A stretch of DNA of 37,887 nucleotides from Devosiaceae bacterium (GTDB lineage Bacteria > Pseudomonadota > Alphaproteobacteria > Rhizobiales > Devosiaceae), in contig JAKISM010000002.1 of NCBI GenBank assembly GCA_021648585.1, positions 1 to 37,887 of the forward strand. The letters run 5' to 3'. This document shows positions 24,044 through 34,066 of this stretch, piece by piece. Position numbers and translations under genes: made by a program. The first letter of the stretch is position 1, and each line of letters opens with the position of its first letter. Below the pieces are notes generated by a model, which saw nothing but the letters and a program-made list of their open reading frames with translations, searched no databases and had not been told where the DNA came from.

Positions 24044-27000
24044 CTACTGTTTGTTTTCTTCTGACTTATCAGTTTCAACTGCTTCAACTTCTTGCACTTC
24101 AATCTCAACTTCCGCTTCATCTTCAACAGCTTCAGCTTCTTCCTTTGGAGCTTCAAGTCTTGCAGCTTCTGCTTGGCGGCGGCGCTCATCAACGATTAAA
24201 TCATCACGTTTATTAGCGATATGACGCATTTTAGTAATGCTTGCGCCAGTACCTGCTGGAATTAAGCGTCCAACAATCACATTTTCCTTAAGACCTTCAA
24301 GTAAATCTGCCTTGCCGCTAATTGCCGCTTCGGTCAGAACTCTTGTTGTTTCTTGGAAACTTGCCGCTGAAATAAACGAGCGAGTTTGCAACGATGCTTT
24401 GGTAATACCCAGTAGAACAGGCGTTCCCTTTGCTGGTTTTTTACCATCAGCAATTAGTTGATCATTTAACTCTTCAAGTTCAAGCTTGTCGATTTGCTCA
24501 TCTTTAAGCAAGCCACTTTCACCCGGTAGAGTAATTTCAACTTTTTGCAGCATTTGACGCACAATAACTTCAATATGCTTATCGTTAATTGTCACACCTT
24601 GAAGTCGATAAACATCTTGGATTTCATTAATGAGATAACGAGCAAGCTCTTCAACACCCTTAATTGCCAAAATATCGTGCGGCGCAGGATTGCCATCAAG
24701 AATATAATCGCCTTTTTCAATCATATCGCCTTCTTGCAAGTGGAATGGTTTGCCCTTCAAAATAAGATATTCTGCTGGCTCTAACCCGTCCTCAGCTGGC
24801 TCAATAATAATACGACGTTTATTCTTATAATCACGACCAAAGCGAATTGTACCACTAATTTCAGCAATAATTGCGTGATCTTTTGGACGACGTGCTTCAA
24901 ACAATTCAGCAACACGAGGCAGACCACCAGTAATATCAGTAGTTTTCGCGCTTTCTAGCGGAATACGAGCCAGAACATCACCAGCCACTACTTTTTCACC
25001 CGGCTCAACCGAAATAACTGCTTCAACGGAAAGAAGCGAGCGGGCATCACCACGATCTAGCTTTACAACTTCGCCAGCACGCATAATTGATAGTGCAGGA
25101 ATTAAATCTGCACCACGCTGGTTTGTACGCCAATCAATGATAACACGTTTGGTAAAGCCAGTAGCCTCATCTGTACTTTCAGCAACTGAAATGCCATCAA
25201 CAATATCTTCAAAAACAACTTCACCATCTGTTTCAGCCAAAACTGGAGCAGTATATGGATCCCATTCAGCAAGCCTTTGTCCACGAGTAACCACATCACC
25301 ATCATCAACGCGAATTTTAGCGCCATAATTTACACGATGCGTTACTCTTTCTTTGCCCTTCTCATCAAGAATAGCAATTATAACATTACGACCAAGAGCA
25401 ATAAGTGATTTATCAGAGCCACTTGCAACTTTACGATTGCGTATCTCGATTTTACCTTCAGCTCCAGCTTCAAGGAATGAACTATCAACAACTTGAGCCG
25501 TACCACCAATATGGAAAGTTCTCATAGTTAGCTGAGTTCCCGGTTCACCAATAGATTGCGCTGCAATAACCCCAACTGCTTCACCCTGATTAACAGGTGT
25601 TCCACGAGCTAGATCACGGCCATAACAAGTAGCACAACAACCCATGCGAACTTCACAAGTTAGAGGTGAGCGAATAGCAATAGATTGAACACTAGCTGCA
25701 TCAATTAAGTCTGAATGTTTTTCTTCAATTAAAACACCCTTCTTAACAATTAGCTCATCAGTTTCTTGATCAACAACATTTTCAAGCAAAGTACGCCCTA
25801 ATACACGTTCACCTAATGATACGATAACTTGACCACTATCAACTACCGCTTCAACCGTTAGACCTTCTTTGGTTTTACAATCTATTTCATTGATAATTGC
25901 ATCTTGCGCAACATCAACCAAACGCCTTGTAAGATAACCTGAGTTAGCCGTTTTTAGCGCCGTATCAGCAAGACCCTTACGAGCCCCGTGAGTTGAGTTG
26001 AAATATTCAATAACGCTCAAACCTTCCTTAAAGTTTGAAGTAATTGGTGTTTCAATGATTGAGCCATCGGGACGAGCCATAAGACCACGCATACCAGCTA
26101 ACTGTTTCATCTGAGCAGGTGAGCCACGAGCACCAGAGTGAGCCATCATATAAACCGAGTTAATAGGCTTTTGACGGCCAGTTTCTTCATCAAATTCAAC
26201 AGAAGAAATACGTGCCATCATTTCATCGGCAACTAAATCACCACATTTTGACCAAGCATCAACTGCCTTATTATATTTCTCGCCTTGCGTAATAAGACCA
26301 TTATTATATTGGCGTTCAAACTCGGCAACTTGATTGCGAGTATCTTCAACGATTTTCACCTTAGTATCAGGGATAACCATATCGTCTTTGCCAAACGAAA
26401 TACCAGCTTTACAAGCATGTTTGAAGCCCATATCCATCATTTTATCGCAAAATATGACCGTTTCTTTTTGGCCACAAGCACGATAGACCGTATCGATCAT
26501 TTTTGAGATCATTTTTTTGGTCATGATCTGATTGCAAGATGAAAATGGAACTGCATGATGTTCAGGCAAAAGTTGACTTAAAATCATACGACCGGGCGTT
26601 GTTTCAACAACTGTAAAACTTTCCTTGCCCTTTTCATCAATCAGTTTTATGCGGCCTTTGATTTTGGCGTGCATTGTGACAATTTTATTATCAAGCGCAT
26701 ATTCAATTTCACCGATTGATCCAAATGCCATGCCCTCACCCGGCTCATTTTCATTCATTAATGAGAGGTGATAAAGACCCAAAACAATATCTTGTGATGG
26801 AACAATAATTGGCTGACCATTAGCTGGATGCAAAATATTGTTGGTCGACATCATCAAAACACGGGCTTCAAGCTGAGCTTCAAGGGAAAGCGGAATATGA
26901 ACCGCCATTTGATCGCCATCAAAATCGGCGTTAAATGCCGCACAAACCAGCGGGTGCAAATGAATTGCTTTACCCTCAATTAACACAGGCTCAAATGCCT

Positions 27001-28315
27001 GAATACCTAAACGGTGCAAAGTTGGCGCACGGTTAAGCAATACTGGGTGCTCACGAATAACTTCGTCAAGAATATCCCAAACTTCGGGTTTTTCTTTTTC
27101 AACCAATTTTTTCGCCTGTTTAACAGTGGTTGAAAAACCCTTTGCTTCAAGACGAGAATAAATAAATGGCTTAAATAGTTCGAGTGCCATTTTCTTTGGC
27201 AAACCACACTGGTGAAGTTTAAGTTCTGGGCCAACGGTAATTACTGAACGGCCAGAATAATCAACACGCTTACCAAGCAAGTTTTGTCTAAAACGACCTT
27301 GTTTGCCTTTAAGCATATCTGAAAGTGATTTTAGTGGGCGTTTATTTGCACCAGTAATTGTGCGACCACGACGACCATTATCAAATAAAGCATCAACAGA
27401 TTCTTGTAACATACGCTTTTCATTACGAATAATAATGTCAGGCGCACGCAATTCCATCAATCTTTTAAGACGGTTATTGCGGTTAATAACCCGACGATAT
27501 AAATCGTTTAGATCAGAGGTAGCAAAACGACCACCATCAAGCGGCACAAGTGGGCGCAATTCAGGTGGAATAACCGGAATGATTGTCATAATCATCCATT
27601 CTGGTTTATTGCCAGAAACGATAAATTGCTCAACAACTTTAAGACGTTTAGCTAATTTTTTTGGCTTTAATTCGGTTGTTGCTTCAGCAATTCCAACCCG
27701 TAAAAGAGCGGCTTCTTTTTCAAGATCTATTGCTATTAGCATTTCACGAATAGCTTCAGCGCCAATCATTGCGGTAAACGCATCAGCACCAAACTGATCT
27801 TGTGCGTCCATATATTGCTCTTCTGTTAGCATATCATGCAAATTAAACGGCGTTAAACCCGGCTCGGTTACAACATAATATTCAAAATAAAGAATTCGCT
27901 CAACATCTTTAAGAGTTTTATCAAGCAAAAGCGCAATACGAGATGGCAGTGATTTCAAAAACCAAATATGCGCAACAGGTGCTGCAAGTTCAATATGGCC
28001 CATACGTTCACGACGAACCCGAGAAAGCGTGACTTCAACTCCACATTTCTCGCAAATAACACCCTTAAACTTCATGCGTTTATATTTACCGCACAAACAT
28101 TCATAATCCTTCATAGGACCAAAAATACGTGAGCAAAATAACCCATCACGCTCTGGCTTAAATGTACGATAATTAATGGTTTCAGGTTTTTTAATTTCTC
28201 CAAATGACCATGAGAGAATTTTCTCAGGGCTGGCGATATTAATCCTCATTTGATCAAAGGCTTGCACCTGCGATTGCGGATTAAATGGGTCTGTGACGTG
28301 GTGATGATGGTTCAT
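24044..28315 (-). CDS. rpoC: DNA-directed RNA polymerase beta' subunit
   Basis: The 1423-residue protein carries the absolutely conserved catalytic motif NADFDGDQMAVH, the N-terminal zinc site CLCGKYKRMKFKGVICEKCG and the second zinc site around CEVRMGCCATCYGRDLA. The trigger-loop region MRTFHIGGTAQ follows. The C-terminus is a strongly acidic tail of about 40 residues, found in several alphaproteobacteria. The N-terminus has four consecutive histidines (MNHHHHVTDPFNPQ), which is natural here. It is separated from rpoB by 72 bases and has a strong ribosome site (AAAGGAG). Confidence 0.98.
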   Translation of the reverse strand: MNHHHHVTDPFNPQSQVQAFDQMRINIASPEKILSWSFGEIKKPETINYRTFKPERDGLFCSRIFGPMKDYECLCGKYKRMKFKGVICEKCGVEVTLSRVRRERMGHIELAAPVAHIWFLKSLPSRIALLLDKTLKDVERILYFEYYVVTEPGLTPFNLHDMLTEEQYMDAQDQFGADAFTAMIGAEAIREMLIAIDLEKEAALLRVGIAEATTELKPKKLAKRLKVVEQFIVSGNKPEWMIMTIIPVIPPELRPLVPLDGGRFATSDLNDLYRRVINRNNRLKRLMELRAPDIIIRNEKRMLQESVDALFDNGRRGRTITGANKRPLKSLSDMLKGKQGRFRQNLLGKRVDYSGRSVITVGPELKLHQCGLPKKMALELFKPFIYSRLEAKGFSTTVKQAKKLVEKEKPEVWDILDEVIREHPVLLNRAPTLHRLGIQAFEPVLIEGKAIHLHPLVCAAFNADFDGDQMAVHIPLSLEAQLEARVLMMSTNNILHPANGQPIIVPSQDIVLGLYHLSLMNENEPGEGMAFGSIGEIEYALDNKIVTMHAKIKGRIKLIDEKGKESFTVVETTPGRMILSQLLPEHHAVPFSSCNQIMTKKMISKMIDTVYRACGQKETVIFCDKMMDMGFKHACKAGISFGKDDMVIPDTKVKIVEDTRNQVAEFERQYNNGLITQGEKYNKAVDAWSKCGDLVADEMMARISSVEFDEETGRQKPINSVYMMAHSGARGSPAQMKQLAGMRGLMARPDGSIIETPITSNFKEGLSVIEYFNSTHGARKGLADTALKTANSGYLTRRLVDVAQDAIINEIDCKTKEGLTVEAVVDSGQVIVSLGERVLGRTLLENVVDQETDELIVKKGVLIEEKHSDLIDAASVQSIAIRSPLTCEVRMGCCATCYGRDLARGTPVNQGEAVGVIAAQSIGEPGTQLTMRTFHIGGTAQVVDSSFLEAGAEGKIEIRNRKVASGSDKSLIALGRNVIIAILDEKGKERVTHRVNYGAKIRVDDGDVVTRGQRLAEWDPYTAPVLAETDGEVVFEDIVDGISVAESTDEATGFTKRVIIDWRTNQRGADLIPALSIMRAGEVVKLDRGDARSLLSVEAVISVEPGEKVVAGDVLARIPLESAKTTDITGGLPRVAELFEARRPKDHAIIAEISGTIRFGRDYKNKRRIIIEPAEDGLEPAEYLILKGKPFHLQEGDMIEKGDYILDGNPAPHDILAIKGVEELARYLINEIQDVYRLQGVTINDKHIEVIVRQMLQKVEITLPGESGLLKDEQIDKLELEELNDQLIADGKKPAKGTPVLLGITKASLQTRSFISAASFQETTRVLTEAAISGKADLLEGLKENVIVGRLIPAGTGASITKMRHIANKRDDLIVDERRRQAEAARLEAPKEEAEAVEDEAEVEIEVQEVEAVETDKSEENKQ

Positions 28316-28387
28316 CTTATAGTCTCCTTTTTCTTTCTGCTCTTAAATTTAGAACAAAATGAATTGGGTAAAAATTCTTGCGGCAGA

Positions 28388-31300
28388 TTATTCTGCCGCA
28401 TCTTGTGGTGCTTCTAGCTCATCTTGAATTTGAGAATCTTCGTCATCCTCTAATTCAGTTTCAGTAAGCTCAACATTAAGACCTAAGGATCTAATTTCCT
28501 TAACAAGGACGTTAAAACTCTCAGGAATACCAGCCTCAAAACTACTATCCCCACGAACAATAGCCTCATAAACTTTAGTACGTCCTGCCACGTCATCTGA
28601 TTTGATTGTAAGCATTTCTTGCAAAGTATAAGCTGCGCCATAAGCTTCAAGCGCCCACACTTCCATCTCACCAAATCTTTGGCCACCAAATTGCGCCTTA
28701 CCACCAAGCGGTTGCTGAGTAACAAGCGAATATGGACCAATAGATCTAGCGTGAATTTTATCATCAACAAGGTGATGTAATTTTAGCATATAAATATAGC
28801 CAACTGTCACTTGACGCTCAAATTGATCGCCCGTGCGCCCATCATATAAAGTTGATTGACCAGAACCTTTAAGCCCTGCCCTATCCAACATTTCTACAAT
28901 GTCAGCTTCCTTTGCACCATCAAAAACAGGTGTTGCTATTGAAATGCCTTTTTTAAGCTGATCGCCTAAAAGAACAACACTATCATCATCTAGATCAGTT
29001 AATGTCTTATCACCTGCAAACAGCTCTCCCATTTCGCTTTTAAGCGGCTCAAGATTACCATTTTCACGATAAAGACGTAACATCTCGTCAATTTTCTTGC
29101 CCATTCCTGCACAAGCCCAACCAAGATGAGTTTCGAGAATTTGCCCCACATTCATACGTGAAGGCACACCAAGCGGATTAAGCACAATCTCAACAGGCGT
29201 TCCATCTTCAAGGAACGGCATATCTTCTTGCGGCATGATACGAGAAACAACACCTTTGTTTCCGTGACGGCCAGCCATTTTATCGCCAGATTGCAATTTA
29301 CGCTTGGTAGCAACAAACACTTTTACCATCTTCATAACACCAGGTAATAATTCATCACCACGCTGTAATTTATCAACTTTATTGATAAAACGTTGTTCTA
29401 GAAGTTTACGGCTCTCATCATATTGTGATTGCAAGATTTCAATTTCTGACATTACTTTGTCATCATCAATAACAAATTGCCACCATTTTGAACGTGGATG
29501 AACGTCAAAAATCGCATCATTGAGTTTTGCACCAGCAAGATATCCTTTTGGCCCAGCAGTTGCTTCTTTACCAAATAACATCTCTTTAAGACGGGCAAAC
29601 ACGTTACGATTAAGAATAGCTTGCTCATCGTCCCTATCTTTTGCCAAACGCTCAATTTCTTCACGCTCAATAGACATAGCACGCTCGTCTTTTTCAATAC
29701 CATGACGATTAAATACACGCACTTCAACAATAGTACCACTATCACCCGGTGGAACACGTAAAGAAGTATCACGCACATCAGAAGCTTTTTCACCAAAAAT
29801 AGCACGAAGCAATTTTTCTTCTGGTGTCATTGGGCTTTCGCCTTTTGGGGTAATTTTACCAACCAAAATATCACCGGGCTCAACTTGAGCACCAATATGC
29901 ACAATGCCAGCCTCATCAAGATTTCTTAGTGCTTCTTCTGAAACATTTGGAATATCACGAGTGATTTCCTCAGGGCCAAGCTTAGTATCACGAGCCATTA
30001 CATCATATTCATCAATGTGAATTGAGGTAAAAACATCTTCTTTTACGATATTATCACTTAGCAAAATACTATCTTCAAAATTATAGCCATTCCAAGGCAT
30101 AAACGCTACTAGAACGTTACGACCAAGCGCTAAATCACCAAGCTCTGTTGAAGGGCCATCGGCAATAATATCACCTTCATTAATATGATCACCAACCACA
30201 ACTAGTGGACGCTGATTAATGCAAGTTGATTGATTTGATCTTTGGAATTTCATCAAATTATAAATATCAACACCAGATTTAGACGCATCTGTTTCTTGAG
30301 TTGCACGAATAACAATACGTGTCGCATCGACCTGATCTACAATACCAGAGCGTTTAGCAACAATCGCCGCACCACTATCGCGTGCAACAACTGCTTCCAT
30401 GCCTGTACCAACAAATGGCGCTTGCGAGCGCAACAAAGGCACGGCTTGACGCATCATGTTAGATCCCATCAAAGCACGATTGGCATCATCATTTTCCAAG
30501 AAAGGAATAAGCGAAGAAGCGATTGAAATAACCTGCTTAGGGCTAACATCCATAAGGTCAATTTGCTCTTTAGGAGTTAATGATACTTCACCAGCTTTAC
30601 GAGCGGTAACCAACTCATTTACAAATTCGCCCTTGTCATTTACGTGAGCATTAGCCTGAGCAATATGATATTTTGCCTCTTCCATTGCTGAAAGATAAAT
30701 AACTTCATCGCTAATTTTATTATCAATCACCTTGCGATATGGAGTTTCGATGAAACCATATTTATTCACACGAGCAAAAGTCGCTAGTGAGTTAATAAGA
30801 CCAATATTTGGCCCCTCAGGAGTTTCAATCGGGCAAATACGACCATAATGCGTAACATGCACGTCACGAACTTCAAAGCCAGCACGCTCACGAGTTAGAC
30901 CACCCGGCCCAAGCGCTGAAAGACGGCGCTTGTGAGTGATTTCTGATAATGGATTGGTTTGATCCATAAATTGGGAAAGCTGAGATGAGCCAAAAAACTC
31001 ACGAACTGCGGCGGCCGCTGGTTTTGCGTTAATCAAATCTTGCGGCATAACAGTATCAATTTCAACCGAACTCATACGCTCTTTTATCGCACGTTCCATG
31101 CGCAAAAGACCTATACGATATTGATTTTCCATCAATTCACCAACCGAGCGAACTCGGCGATTGCCTAGATTATCAATATCATCAATCGCACCTTTGCCAT
31201 CACGCAAATTAACTAAGGTTCTTATAACTTCAACAATATCTTCTTTGCGTAAAACACGAATACTATCATCAACATCAAGATCAAGACGCATATTGAGTTT

Positions 31301-32533
31301 TACACGACCAACAGCTGAAAGATCATAACGCTCACTATCAAAGAATAATGAGGTAAACATCGCTTCAGCGGTTTCAATGGTTGGCGGCTCACCCGGACGC
31401 ATCACACGATAAATATCAAACAAAGCATCTTCACGAGTTTCATTTTTATCAACAGCCAAACTATTGCGGATATAAGCACCAATATTTTTATGATCAATAT
31501 CAAGGATTGATAATTCATCAAAACCAGCTTCAACTAGCGTTTCAAGCAATTCCTCTGTAATTTCATCACCAGCTTCTGCATAAATTTCGCCAGTTTCCAT
31601 ATTGAGCATATCTTGTGCTATATAATTGGTATAAACATCCTCGTCCTGAACTAACAAATGAGTTAAACCAGCCTCTACTTGCTTTTTAGTAGCAAGTACT
31701 GAAATTTTCTTACCAGCTTCAAAAACAACTTTGCCAGTTTTAGCATTAATTAGATCAGCTAAAGGCTTAACACCTTTCCATTTGTCTGCTTCAAAAGGCT
31801 TTTTCCAACCTTTTTTGATCTTCTCATAGATATGAGTGTCATAATATGTATCAAGAATTTCCTCTGCGTCCATTCCCAATGCTTTTAAGAGCGAGGTTAC
31901 AGGGATTTTACGACGACGATCAATACGAGCAAAAACTACATCTTTTGCATCAAATTCAACATCTAACCATGAACCACGATAAGGAATTATGCGAGCTGCA
32001 AATAAAAGCTTGCCTGATGAATGTGATTTACCTTTATCATGATCAAAGAACACACCGGGTGAGCGATGCATTTGGGATACAATCACACGCTCAGTACCAT
32101 TTACAACAAAAGTGCCATTATCAGTCATAAATGGCATATCGCCCATATAAACTTCTTGCTCTTTAATATCTTTAACTGATTTTGCACCAGTATCTTCATC
32201 AACATCAAACACAATTAAGCGCAACGTCACTTTTAGTGGTGCGGCAAATGTCATTCCACGTTGACGACATTCTTCAGTGTCATATTTTGGTTGCTCAAAT
32301 TCATATCGAACAAATTCAAGTGACGCAACATTTGAAAAATCTGTAATTGGGAAAACTGACTTAAATACCGCCTGTAATCCCTTATCAAGACGACCGCCTT
32401 CTGGCTCGTCCTTAATTAAAAACTGATCATAAGATGTTTTTTGCACCTCAATCAGATTTGGCATTTTTGTAACTTCTTTAATCTTGCCGAAGGACTTACG
32501 TACCTTACGACGACCGTTAAATGTGGTAGCCAT
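28388..32533 (-). CDS. rpoB: DNA-directed RNA polymerase beta subunit
   Basis: The 1381-residue protein matches the alphaproteobacterial RpoB length. Landmarks include the rifampicin region FFGSSQLSQFMDQTNPLSEI with THKRRLSALGPGGL, GRICPIETPEGPNIGLI, the catalytic-region motif GDKMAGRHGNKGVVS and the C-terminal PLGGKAQFGGQRFGEMEVW. No rifampicin-resistance change is visible in the central cluster. The ATG follows TTAGGAG. A 219-base spacer with a hairpin and a tandem repeat separates it from rplL. Confidence 0.98.
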   Translation of the reverse strand: MATTFNGRRKVRKSFGKIKEVTKMPNLIEVQKTSYDQFLIKDEPEGGRLDKGLQAVFKSVFPITDFSNVASLEFVRYEFEQPKYDTEECRQRGMTFAAPLKVTLRLIVFDVDEDTGAKSVKDIKEQEVYMGDMPFMTDNGTFVVNGTERVIVSQMHRSPGVFFDHDKGKSHSSGKLLFAARIIPYRGSWLDVEFDAKDVVFARIDRRRKIPVTSLLKALGMDAEEILDTYYDTHIYEKIKKGWKKPFEADKWKGVKPLADLINAKTGKVVFEAGKKISVLATKKQVEAGLTHLLVQDEDVYTNYIAQDMLNMETGEIYAEAGDEITEELLETLVEAGFDELSILDIDHKNIGAYIRNSLAVDKNETREDALFDIYRVMRPGEPPTIETAEAMFTSLFFDSERYDLSAVGRVKLNMRLDLDVDDSIRVLRKEDIVEVIRTLVNLRDGKGAIDDIDNLGNRRVRSVGELMENQYRIGLLRMERAIKERMSSVEIDTVMPQDLINAKPAAAAVREFFGSSQLSQFMDQTNPLSEITHKRRLSALGPGGLTRERAGFEVRDVHVTHYGRICPIETPEGPNIGLINSLATFARVNKYGFIETPYRKVIDNKISDEVIYLSAMEEAKYHIAQANAHVNDKGEFVNELVTARKAGEVSLTPKEQIDLMDVSPKQVISIASSLIPFLENDDANRALMGSNMMRQAVPLLRSQAPFVGTGMEAVVARDSGAAIVAKRSGIVDQVDATRIVIRATQETDASKSGVDIYNLMKFQRSNQSTCINQRPLVVVGDHINEGDIIADGPSTELGDLALGRNVLVAFMPWNGYNFEDSILLSDNIVKEDVFTSIHIDEYDVMARDTKLGPEEITRDIPNVSEEALRNLDEAGIVHIGAQVEPGDILVGKITPKGESPMTPEEKLLRAIFGEKASDVRDTSLRVPPGDSGTIVEVRVFNRHGIEKDERAMSIEREEIERLAKDRDDEQAILNRNVFARLKEMLFGKEATAGPKGYLAGAKLNDAIFDVHPRSKWWQFVIDDDKVMSEIEILQSQYDESRKLLEQRFINKVDKLQRGDELLPGVMKMVKVFVATKRKLQSGDKMAGRHGNKGVVSRIMPQEDMPFLEDGTPVEIVLNPLGVPSRMNVGQILETHLGWACAGMGKKIDEMLRLYRENGNLEPLKSEMGELFAGDKTLTDLDDDSVVLLGDQLKKGISIATPVFDGAKEADIVEMLDRAGLKGSGQSTLYDGRTGDQFERQVTVGYIYMLKLHHLVDDKIHARSIGPYSLVTQQPLGGKAQFGGQRFGEMEVWALEAYGAAYTLQEMLTIKSDDVAGRTKVYEAIVRGDSSFEAGIPESFNVLVKEIRSLGLNVELTETELEDDEDSQIQDELEAPQDAAE

Positions 32534-32602
32534 TAACAGCTCCTAAAATGTTTGTGATTGGGAATTAGCAATTATCCAAAGCACCGACAATCAGCCGTCG
32601 GC

Positions 32603-32643
32603 ACTTGGGATACTCGCCTATATAACTTGGGATACTCGCCTAT
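32603..32643. repeat. Two tandem 22-bp repeats in the rplL-rpoB spacer
   Basis: ACTTGGGATACTCGCCTAT is present twice in a row with a 22-base period (32603 and 32625). Next to it CCGAC and GTCGG (32584-32601) can form a small stem. The repeats are transcribed in the leader of rpoB; their role is unknown. Confidence 0.7.
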
Positions 32644-32714
32644 TATTTTTAATTTATATATAACGCAACTTTATTAACTTTATCCAACTCAACTATAAGC
32701 ACAAGTTGGCAAAA

Positions 32715-32738
32715 TTGGGGTGACAAAAGCCACCCCAA
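32715..32738 (-). terminator. Hairpin between rplL and rpoB (likely partial terminator/attenuator)
   Basis: On the minus strand TTGGGGTG and CACCCCAA form a perfect 8-bp stem, starting 15 bases after the rplL stop, followed by TTTT. A weak terminator here fits the known drop in transcription between ribosomal protein and polymerase genes in this operon type. The short T-run suggests only partial termination. Confidence 0.6.
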
Positions 32739-32752
32739 AATAATTTAGTGAA

Positions 32753-33127
32753 CTATTTAAGTTCAACTTTAGCGCCAGCGGCTTCAAGCTTTGCTTTAAC
32801 CTCTTCAGCTTCGTCTTTTGATACGCCTTCCTTAACAGGTTTTGGCGCACTTTCAACTAGTGCCTTTGATTCTGCAAGGCCAAGCCCTGTAAGTGCACGA
32901 ACTTCTTTGATAACGTTGAGTTTTTTCTCGCCCATTTCGACAAGAACAACGTCAAATTCAGTTTGCTCTTCTGCAGCAGCACCAGCGTCACCGCCAGCAG
33001 CTGCAGCAACAGCAACGGGAGCTGCTGCAGATACGCCCCATTTTTCTTCAAGTAGTTTTGAAAGCTCAGAAGCTTCAAGTACTGTTAGTTCTGATAGATC
33101 ATCTACCAATTTTTCTAGATTTGCCAT
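32753..33127 (-). CDS. rplL: 50S ribosomal protein L7/L12
   Basis: The 124-residue protein has the N-terminal dimerisation domain (LEKLVDDLSELTVLEASELS), the Ala/Gly hinge (VAAAAGGDAGAAAEEQ) and the conserved C-terminal domain (EKKLNVIKEVRALTGLGLAE, KALVESAPKPVKEGVSK). It forms the ribosomal stalk with L10 and recruits GTPase factors. It follows rplJ by 61 bases; AGGAG precedes the ATG. Confidence 0.97.
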   Translation of the reverse strand: MANLEKLVDDLSELTVLEASELSKLLEEKWGVSAAAPVAVAAAAGGDAGAAAEEQTEFDVVLVEMGEKKLNVIKEVRALTGLGLAESKALVESAPKPVKEGVSKDEAEEVKAKLEAAGAKVELK

Positions 33128-33188
33128 TTTTTAAGGCTCCTCATGTTTAAGTTAAGTTAAAGTTTGAATGTGGAATAGTTGCAAACGC

Positions 33189-33707
33189 TTACGCAGCCTC
33201 ACCCTTATCAGAATATGCAGAAATAACTCGAGCCACCTGTCCGCCGGGAGCTTGTAAAATTGCTGCGATATTCGCACTTGGTCTTGTAAGAAGACCTGCG
33301 ATTGTAGCACGCAATTCGTCAAGCGTTGGCATAGATGCAAGAGATTTAATACCATCCGCATCAAGTCCAGTTTCTCCCATTGCTCCACCAAGAATTACGA
33401 GTTTTTCGTTTTCCTTAGCAAAATTAACCGCAATTTTTGGTGCGGTAACAGGATCATTTGAATAGGCAACCAAAGTCGGACCTTTGAAAAGTTCCGAAAT
33501 GTCTGCATTTTGAGTTTCTTTAAGAGCCAGCTTGGCAAGACGGTTCTTTGCAACCTTCACCTGTCCACCTGCCTGTTTCATCTGCACACGCAGATTTTCC
33601 ATTTCAGACACATTAAGACCGGTATAATGAGCCACTACAATCACTTCTGACGAATTAAAATCGCTAACAAGTGATTTAACCAGCTCGGCTTTTTCCGTTC
33701 TATCCAC
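33189..33707 (-). CDS. rplJ: 50S ribosomal protein L10
   Basis: The 172-residue protein opens with MDRTEKAELVKSLVSDF, the usual alphaproteobacterial L10 start, from a GTG codon with GGAG seven bases upstream. VVAHYTGLNVSEMENLR and KVAKNRLAKLAL are family motifs. L10 anchors L7/L12 dimers and, with them, represses its own mRNA through the leader. A 359-base spacer separates it from rplA. Confidence 0.97.
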   Translation of the reverse strand: MDRTEKAELVKSLVSDFNSSEVIVVAHYTGLNVSEMENLRVQMKQAGGQVKVAKNRLAKLALKETQNADISELFKGPTLVAYSNDPVTAPKIAVNFAKENEKLVILGGAMGETGLDADGIKSLASMPTLDELRATIAGLLTRPSANIAAILQAPGGQVARVISAYSDKGEAA

Positions 33708-34026
33708 TGCTTCTCTCCACAGTTTAGCTCAATAAATTGAGCTATTTCAGTTTATTACGTTAAAAACTCTATCTATTAGATAAAATCTATATCGTAACGG
33801 TTCAACGCCTGTAAATTAATTTAATACTCTTAAAAAGAGCAATTAATTAATCTGGTGCGAACAAAACAGTTGGGCTACTAACCCTAAATTCTCTTTAATT
33901 CTCACCCCATCTATTGCCGGCCCATATTGGTTTAAGAGAAAATCAATCCTCACCCACAGTCTTTAACAGGACTTTGTCACAAGAGGAGCCAAAGATTTCA
34001 AAAGAAATAAGTCGCTCATTGTAACA
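33708..34026 (-). ncRNA. Probable L10 mRNA leader of rplJ-rplL
   Basis: This gene-free stretch precedes rplJ in the position of the L10(L7/L12)-binding autoregulatory leader. The minus-strand sequence has G-rich and purine-rich segments (GACTGTGGGTGAGGATTG and TGGGGTGAGAATTAAAGAG) and then an A+T-rich part. I could not fold it fully or confirm the kink-turn expected of this leader class. The call rests mainly on position. Confidence 0.45.
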
Positions 34027-34050
34027 TTTTGGGCAATAAATCGCCCAAAA
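34027..34050 (-). terminator. Hairpin after rplA
   Basis: TTTTGGGC and GCCCAAAA form a perfect 8-bp stem around eight bases, 16 bases after the rplA stop. No T-run follows on the minus strand, so it is more likely a pause, processing or 3'-end stability element between rplKA and rplJL than a full terminator. Confidence 0.45.
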
Positions 34051-34066
34051 CCTTTTTCAAATACTC

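Noticed and set aside
27303..27797. 164-codon open frame antisense to rpoC
   Set aside because: It mirrors conserved rpoC codons, has no ribosome site and no recognisable motif.
32748..33134. 128-codon frame antisense to rplL
   Set aside because: It is Ser/Ala-rich only because it mirrors the Ala-rich hinge of L7/L12.
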